Shown: positions 59,630 to 64,000 of the stretch, piece by piece | Layout of the letters: each line of letters starts with the position of its first letter | Numbering within the stretch: the stretch's first letter is position 1 | NCBI RefSeq assembly: GCF_027923555.1 | Contig: NZ_AP025523.1 | Span: 3,228,484 to 3,292,483, forward strand | Direction: 5' to 3' | Source of the DNA: Vulcanimicrobium alpinum | GTDB taxonomy: Bacteria > Vulcanimicrobiota > Vulcanimicrobiia > Vulcanimicrobiales > Vulcanimicrobiaceae | Length of the DNA: 64,000 nucleotides | The notes under the pieces: model-generated | Told to the model about the DNA's origin: nothing | Seen by the model: only the letters and a program-made list of their open reading frames with translations | The model's database searches: none | Position numbers and translations under genes: made by a program

Positions 59630-59716
59630 TGGTGCCCAGGAAGGGACTCGAACCCCCACGACCTCGCGGTCACTAATACCTGAAACTAGCGCGTCTACCA
59701 ATTCCGCCACCTGGGC
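59630..59716 (-). tRNA. tRNA-Leu (anticodon CAG)
   Basis: 87 bases that fold as a class II tRNA. The acceptor strand GCCCAGG pairs with CCTGGGC, and the discriminator A and encoded CCA end are present. The D-arm is GTGGCGGAATTGGTAGACGC, the anticodon loop TTCAGGT sits on a CTAGT/ATTAG stem, and the long variable arm and GGGGGTTCGAGTCCC T-arm match bacterial tRNA-Leu. It decodes CTG, a preferred leucine codon at this GC content. Confidence 0.95.
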
Positions 59717-59732
59717 GCGGACCGGAGACGGT

Positions 59733-60941
59733 TCAGCCTTCGCCGGTCGCGGACCTGCGTGCGGGCGCCAGGTGCGTGCGCAGCCAGAGCACGGGGATCA
59801 CGCCGAGCAGCGCGATCGTCGCGAACGCGGTCCACGAAATCCGCAGCGACGTCGCGTCGGCGACGGCGCCGAAGACCGCCGGCGCGACGGCGGAGGCGCC
59901 GAAGATCGCCGTCAGCCCGATACCGAGCGCGCTCGCCGCGCGTTCCGTGCCGCCGACTTCGGCGAGCGCCGCGGCGAACAACCCGTTCCAGCCCGCGCCG
60001 CTCACGCCGAGCACGGCGGCGGCGACGAACAGCGGGATCACCGCACCGCGACCGAGGACCGCAAGCGTCCCCATCGCGAGCGACGCGAGCACGCAGATGA
60101 TCGCCAGCGGGACGAGCCGTTCGCCGCCCAGCACGCGGTCGCTCACGTAGCCCCAGCCGAGCCGGCCGAACGTCGCGAAGACGTGCGCGGTCGCGAACGC
60201 GAGCGCCGCGATCCTCGCCGAGAGAGCGACGTCGGTGACCGCGGTGATGGTGAGAAACGCGTTGAGCGAGATCTGCGTGCTCACCAGCACCATGCACGTG
60301 AGCGTGACGCCGAGCAGCCGCGGATCGCGCGCCAGCGCGCGCATCCCGCGCACGATCGAGGCAAACGACGCAGGTTCGCCGCCGCCGGCATCCGCCTCGC
60401 GATACCACGCGTACGCGACGAGCGTGGGCACGATCAGCACGATCGCCGCGAAGACGAACGCCGCGCGCAAGCCGAACGCCGAGGCAACCAGCGGCAGCGT
60501 GAGCGCGCCGAACAATCCGCCGACCGGCACGCCCGTCTGCCGGATCCCCATCGCGAAGCCGCGGTCGCGATCGAAGTACGCAAGGATCGCGCGCCCTCCG
60601 ACCGGCGTCGACGCCGCGTAGCCGACCCCGAAGACGAAGATCGCCGCGACGAGCCACGCATACGCCGGGATCAGCGGCACGGCGAGCAGCGCGAACGCCA
60701 TCAGCACGCCCGACCACAGCACGAGCCTGCGCTCGCCCCAGCGATCGGTGAGCACGCCCGAGATCGCGGTGAAGCACATCGAACCGAGAAACATCGCGGT
60801 GAACACGACGCCGAGTTGCGCCTTGTTCAACGCGAACGTTGCCACCAGCACCGGCGAGAGCGAGCCCAGCGCCTGCTGCACCACGGACGCGCCGGCCTGC
60901 GCGCCCGTCATCAACGCGAGAACGCGCCAGCGTTCGCTCAT
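59733..60941 (-). CDS. MFS transporter
   Basis: 402 residues with twelve predicted membrane helices. The loop 2-3 motif GVLTDRWGERRLVLWSG fits the MFS signature, and GYAASTPVGGRAILAYFD with GFAMGIRQTGVPVGGLFGAL resembles the NarK/oxalate-type and CynX-like groups that carry small anions or organic acids. Substrate unknown. It starts 4 bp after the PEBP gene stop, in a three-gene minus-strand operon with an EamA transporter. Confidence 0.87.
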   Translation of the reverse strand: MSERWRVLALMTGAQAGASVVQQALGSLSPVLVATFALNKAQLGVVFTAMFLGSMCFTAISGVLTDRWGERRLVLWSGVLMAFALLAVPLIPAYAWLVAAIFVFGVGYAASTPVGGRAILAYFDRDRGFAMGIRQTGVPVGGLFGALTLPLVASAFGLRAAFVFAAIVLIVPTLVAYAWYREADAGGGEPASFASIVRGMRALARDPRLLGVTLTCMVLVSTQISLNAFLTITAVTDVALSARIAALAFATAHVFATFGRLGWGYVSDRVLGGERLVPLAIICVLASLAMGTLAVLGRGAVIPLFVAAAVLGVSGAGWNGLFAAALAEVGGTERAASALGIGLTAIFGASAVAPAVFGAVADATSLRISWTAFATIALLGVIPVLWLRTHLAPARRSATGEG

Positions 60942-60945
60942 GCGG

Positions 60946-61359
60946 TCATCGGCGATAGACCGCGACGAACGATGCGTCGCCGACCGTCCGTCCGGCGGCG
61001 TCGAGCGCTTCGACCCGGAACGTGTAGTGGTGCAGTTCGCCCGGCGGCGGACACGGACCGCCCCAGCCGGCGGTCCCGAAATCGTTCATCCCCGCAACGG
61101 CGCCGCGGGGCAGCAAGGGCCCGATCCCGCGCGCGCCGCGCGGGATGTTCGTCACGTTCCAATGCACCCAGCCGCCGGCCTTCGGCACGTCACGATCGAT
61201 CACGGTGAGCCGCAGATGCTCCGTCGTGCGGGGCGCATTGCGCCACGTCAGCCGCGGCGCGCGGTTGGCGCCCTCGCAGCCGTCGGCGTTCCACACGAAC
61301 GCACGCGGTACCGGTGCGCCGGGATGCACGTCGGGACTGGTCAGAACGAACGGGAGCAT
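60946..61359 (-). CDS. PEBP family protein (YbhB/YbcL type)
   Basis: 137 residues, phosphatidylethanolamine-binding-protein fold. NRAPRLTWRNAPRTTEHLRL and VIDRDVPKAGGWVHWNVTNI contain the DPD/W-H ligand-pocket pattern with small changes, and GTAGWGGPCPPPGELHHYTF is the GYxGPxPP-x3-H-Y motif. AGGAG lies six bases before the ATG. Cytosolic, no signal. Function of bacterial members is unclear; some bind small phosphate compounds. Confidence 0.87.
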   Translation of the reverse strand: MLPFVLTSPDVHPGAPVPRAFVWNADGCEGANRAPRLTWRNAPRTTEHLRLTVIDRDVPKAGGWVHWNVTNIPRGARGIGPLLPRGAVAGMNDFGTAGWGGPCPPPGELHHYTFRVEALDAAGRTVGDASFVAVYRR

Positions 61360-61370
61360 CGTGTTCTCCT

Positions 61371-62246
61371 CTAGGCTCGCTGCACGATGGCGATGCCGAG
61401 CGCGATCGAAACCAAACCGCCGAGATCGCGCACGCCGACCGGTTCGTGCAGGAGCAGCGCCGCGAGCGCGAGCCCGAAGACCGGCGTCAGAAAATAGTAC
61501 GCGCTCACGCGCGATGCCTCGCCGTGCGTCAGCAGCCAGAACCACAGCAGCGAGGCGCCGAACGACATGACGAGCACGACGTAGGCGAACGAGACGAGAA
61601 GCTGCCACGTCCACGTCGCGTGCGGCGGCCCCTCGAACGCGATCGCGAGCGGGAGCAGCGCGAGCCCCGCGACGAGCAGCTGCAGCGCCGTCACGGCCCG
61701 CAGATCGAGACCGGCGCACCAGCGCTTGAACACGATCGTCGACGCGACGCTGCCGAGCACGCCGACGAACGCCGTCGCGATGTCGAGCGGATCCGCGGTC
61801 CCGCTCCCCGTGCGCACGATCATGATCGCGACGACCCCGCCGAAGCCGAGCAGCAGGCCGATCGCTTTTCGCACGGTCAGCGGTTCGTGCAGCAGCCACG
61901 GCGCGACGAGCGCCAGCGTCAGCGGATTCGTCGAGGCTACGATCGCGCCGACCCCCGATCCCATGTGCCGTAGCGCTTCGTACGTGCAGCCCAGGTAGAC
62001 GGCGTTCGAAAGGATCCCGACCGCCGCGATCGCAAGCCACTCGCTGCGCCCGCGCGGCCAGCGGACGCCGAGCGCGAACGACGCCGCCAGTGCGATCGCG
62101 CCGGCGGTTGCGAAGCGCACGACGAGGAACCACAGCGGCGACGAGTCGAGGGCCCCAATCTTGCTGGGAACGAACGCCGACGCCCACAAGAAGATATAGA
62201 AGAGCGCCGCGGCGACCCCGAGAGTCCGCTGGTTCACCGGGCCCAT
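61371..62246 (-). CDS. EamA/DMT family transporter
   Basis: 291 residues made of two EamA repeats with ten membrane helices: FYIFLWASAFVPSKIGALDS at the start, GSGVGAIVASTNPLTLALVA ending the first repeat, and VSAYYFLTPVFGLALAALLL in the second. Family members export amino acids, metabolites or drugs. I start at ATG 62246 (GPVNQRTLG); an upstream ATG at 62273 has no support. The PEBP gene follows after 11 bp. Confidence 0.87.
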   Translation of the reverse strand: MGPVNQRTLGVAAALFYIFLWASAFVPSKIGALDSSPLWFLVVRFATAGAIALAASFALGVRWPRGRSEWLAIAAVGILSNAVYLGCTYEALRHMGSGVGAIVASTNPLTLALVAPWLLHEPLTVRKAIGLLLGFGGVVAIMIVRTGSGTADPLDIATAFVGVLGSVASTIVFKRWCAGLDLRAVTALQLLVAGLALLPLAIAFEGPPHATWTWQLLVSFAYVVLVMSFGASLLWFWLLTHGEASRVSAYYFLTPVFGLALAALLLHEPVGVRDLGGLVSIALGIAIVQRA

Positions 62247-62297
62247 GGTACGCCGGTGCAACCGCACAAGCATCTGCTTCGGTCACACCAACGCATC

Positions 62298-63260
62298 ATG
62301 GCCCAGATTCTTCCGATCGCGGCACCGCCGGACATCCTCGACGGATATTCCGCGACCGTCACGTCCGTCGTCGAGCGGGTTGCGCCCTCGGTGGCCGGCA
62401 TCGACGTGCGCGTCGACGGCCGCCGTGCCGGGAGCGGTTCCGGTTTCGTCGCGACGCCCGACGGCTTCATCATCACCAACTCGCACGTCGTTCACGGCGC
62501 GCGCGAGATCGAGGTCGCGCTCCTCGACGGCCGCCGCTTCCGTGCGATGCCGATCGGCGATGATCCCGACAGCGACCTCGCCGTCGTCCGCATCGCCGCA
62601 CCCGAATTGTTCCCCGCCGAGATCGGCGACTCCGCGAGCGTGCAGGTGGGCCAGCTCGCAATCGCGCTCGGGAATCCGTTCGGCCTGCAGTGCACGGTGA
62701 CGGCCGGCGTCGTCTCGGCGCTCGGCCGCACGCTGCGCTCGCAGTCCGGCCATCTGATGGACAACATCATCCAGACTGACGCTGCGCTCAACCCGGGCAA
62801 CAGCGGCGGCCCGCTCGTCGACGCGCGCGGCCGCGTCATCGGCGTCAACACCGCGATCGTCGCGGCCGGTCAGGGGATCTGCTTCGCGATCGCGGCGAAC
62901 ACGGCGACGCGCCTCGCGGGCCTGCTGATCCGCGACGGGAAGGTGACGCGCGGTTACATCGGCATCGCCGGAACCGATGTCGACGTGCCGCGCTACTTGC
63001 AGCGGATGCACGCGCTGGCGCAAACGCGCGGGATCCTCGTCCAAGGCGTCGAGCCGCACAGCCCGGCCTCGCGCGCGGGGATCGAAGAAGGCGACGTCGT
63101 GATCGGTCTCGGCGACGGGGTCGTCGACGGTGTCGACACGCTCCACAAGGTGCTCACCGACCGGCACGTCGACGCGCCCACGAAGGTCGTGCTCCTGCGG
63201 AGGAACGCGCTCGTCTCGCGCACGATCATCCCGGGAGAAGCACAGCCTCGCTCGAACTAA
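62298..63260 (+). CDS. HtrA/Do-like serine protease with one PDZ domain, no signal peptide
   Basis: 320 residues. Trypsin-like domain with the full triad: His in FIITNSHVVHGAREIEVALL, Asp in PDSDLAVVRIAAPE and Ser in LNPGNSGGPLVDARG. One PDZ domain follows from about 225 (RGYIGIAGTDVDVPRYLQRM, then GVEPHSPASRAGIEEGDVVI). Typical HtrA proteins have a signal peptide or anchor; here the N-terminus (MAQILPIAAPPDILDGYSAT) has neither, so it should be cytosolic. An in-frame start at 62256 adds His/Arg-rich residues, still no signal. It diverges from the EamA gene. Confidence 0.88.
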   Translation: MAQILPIAAPPDILDGYSATVTSVVERVAPSVAGIDVRVDGRRAGSGSGFVATPDGFIITNSHVVHGAREIEVALLDGRRFRAMPIGDDPDSDLAVVRIAAPELFPAEIGDSASVQVGQLAIALGNPFGLQCTVTAGVVSALGRTLRSQSGHLMDNIIQTDAALNPGNSGGPLVDARGRVIGVNTAIVAAGQGICFAIAANTATRLAGLLIRDGKVTRGYIGIAGTDVDVPRYLQRMHALAQTRGILVQGVEPHSPASRAGIEEGDVVIGLGDGVVDGVDTLHKVLTDRHVDAPTKVVLLRRNALVSRTIIPGEAQPRSN

Positions 63261-63278
63261 GACGAAAGGCGGCGACGC

Positions 63279-63668
63279 ATGAGCGCCCGCGAGCACCTGC
63301 CGACCGCGACCGTGTCGCACGCCCGCGACGCCGATTGGGACGCGGGTTTGCGCGCGTTCTTCGCCTACCGCGATCTCGGCGTCGCCACGGCGACCGGAGG
63401 CTGCGTCGGCGCGCACGTAATCCGCGCGCGCGGCGCATCGGAGACACCCGGCGAGCGGCACCACCATACGCTCGACTTCCAGTTCGTCTACGTGCTGCGC
63501 GGCTGGGTCGATTTCGAGTACGACGGGACGGGACGCGTGCGGCTCGAGGCGGGATCGTCGGTCGTCCAGCCGCCGGGGATCGGGCACATCGAGCTCGCCC
63601 ACAGCGACGACCTCGAAATGCTCGAGATCACCCTTCCGGCCGCGTTTGCGACGACGACCGCCACGTAA
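63279..63668 (+). CDS. cupin domain protein
   Basis: 129 residues, one small beta-barrel. GERHHHTLDFQFVYVLRGWV holds the HHH metal motif of the first cupin block, and VVQPPGIGHIELAHSDDLEM the second. The metal and substrate are unknown; such proteins range from dioxygenases to sugar-binding sensors. It starts 18 bp after the protease gene on the same strand, so co-transcription is likely. Confidence 0.78.
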   Translation: MSAREHLPTATVSHARDADWDAGLRAFFAYRDLGVATATGGCVGAHVIRARGASETPGERHHHTLDFQFVYVLRGWVDFEYDGTGRVRLEAGSSVVQPPGIGHIELAHSDDLEMLEITLPAAFATTTAT

Positions 63669-63791
63669 GGGATCGTCCGGTCATCGTAGACTTGCAATCA
63701 ATGTCGCAGGGAGCGAGACGGGGTGGCGCCAACGGCGCGGAACCCCAAGCGGCGACGGACGCCGCGCGGGTTCTTGCACAGGAGGCCACCC

Positions 63792-64000
63792 TTGGTTCAG
63801 GCACGTCTTTTCGCTCTTGCCGCGGCCGCGGCATTGCTGTCCGCATGCGGCGGCGAGGCACCTCGACGTCGCTGCCGGACGCGCAGCGCGCGAGTTCGTC
63901 AGCTCAGCGCGGGTTGACGATCCTCTCGACGTTCACGGCCCGCGATGAAGAAAGCGGCGCCATCGTGCGCATCTTCCCGACGGCCGACGTCGTCGCGTCG
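63792..64000 (+). pseudogene. lipoprotein gene with apparent frameshift, truncated by window edge
   Basis: From TTG 63792, with AGGAGG six bases upstream, a lipoprotein signal is read (VQARLFALAAAAALLSACGG, lipobox LSAC). That frame then turns Arg-rich and stops at 63917. The neighbouring frame from about 63860 gives TSTSLPDAQRASSSAQRGL and RDEESGAIVRIFPTADVVAS, open to the window end and far more protein-like. One missing G in the Gly-coding run near 63853 would reconcile them: the expected lipobox-Gly-Gly-Gly-Thr-Ser start is like the lipoprotein at 58 kb (ACGGGTQSSLP). Either the gene is broken or the base call is wrong. Confidence 0.6.

Noticed and set aside
1-64000. Mobile element, CRISPR or prophage content
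   Set aside because: No transposase, integrase, terminase or evenly spaced direct repeats were found; the inverted repeats are too short and lack an internal gene, so they are treated as REP-like.

Overview
The window is uniformly GC-rich, densely packed chromosomal DNA with short intergenic gaps and many 4-bp stop/start overlaps. It carries about 58 protein genes, one tRNA-Leu, one clearly broken gene and one probable frameshifted gene. I see no rRNA, CRISPR array, insertion sequence, prophage or replication origin. Two large TonB-dependent receptors with carboxypeptidase-regulatory-like N-termini show an organism with an outer membrane. Those receptors, an actinobacterial-style E2-E1 2-oxoglutarate dehydrogenase fusion, many orphan solute-binding proteins and an aerobic catabolic gene set would fit Candidatus Eremiobacterota/Vulcanimicrobiota (WPS-2) or a similar soil lineage. 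That placement is inference from gene content, not a search result.

Region 1 (1-11.0 kb): gentisate 1,2-dioxygenase, divergent from an IclR regulator, a fumarylpyruvate-hydrolase-like protein, two solute-binding proteins and an FAD oxidoreductase. These suggest aromatic acid uptake and ring cleavage. A DUF4267 protein, an acyltransferase and the three-subunit proton-translocating transhydrogenase (pntAA-pntAB-pntB) follow.

Region 2 (11.0-17.9 kb): a decayed phosphoesterase, the first of two paralogous metallophosphoesterases, a TonB receptor, an unrecognised secreted protein and a cupredoxin.

Region 3 (17.9-33.4 kb): an unassigned catabolic locus organised around an FCD-type GntR regulator. 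On the minus strand are the regulator, a 1211-residue TonB receptor, a DUF885-like protein and a Gfo/Idh/MocA dehydrogenase. Facing them is a six-gene plus-strand operon in which every junction is a 4-bp overlap: DapA-family lyase, ketopantoate-reductase-like enzyme, a second Gfo/Idh/MocA protein, a second DUF885 protein with an altered metal motif, a family-5 solute-binding lipoprotein and a D-2-hydroxyacid dehydrogenase. The second metallophosphoesterase and a VOC protein follow.

Region 4 (33.4-41.2 kb): another family-5 solute-binding lipoprotein, a Cys-rich miniprotein, an AsnC-kdd-kamA operon for lysine breakdown through beta-lysine, mscL, an ABM-domain protein, a LOG-family protein, an acidic miniprotein and a PhzF-family protein.

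Region 5 (41.2-54.0 kb): semialdehyde dehydrogenase, IlvD/Edd dehydratase and a PQQ dehydrogenase with an N-terminal cytochrome c, possibly an oxidative sugar-acid route that would end at 2-oxoglutarate. Next are a secreted Pro/Thr-rich protein and a single-chain lipoyl-E2-E1 2-oxoglutarate dehydrogenase, divergent from a LysR gene.

Region 6 (54.0-64.0 kb): a second cupredoxin, an AlgI/AlgJ-like O-acetylation pair, an EXORDIUM-like lipoprotein, a VOC protein, tRNA-Leu(CAG), MFS, PEBP and EamA genes, a signal-less HtrA-type protease, a cupin and a lipoprotein that appears frameshifted at the window edge.

A dispersed inverted-repeat family (GTCACGCTGAGC followed by YTGTCGAAGCG) sits at the 3' ends of genes at four places and supplies the stop codon of three of them. 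A fifth copy is translated inside the 2-oxoglutarate dehydrogenase linker.
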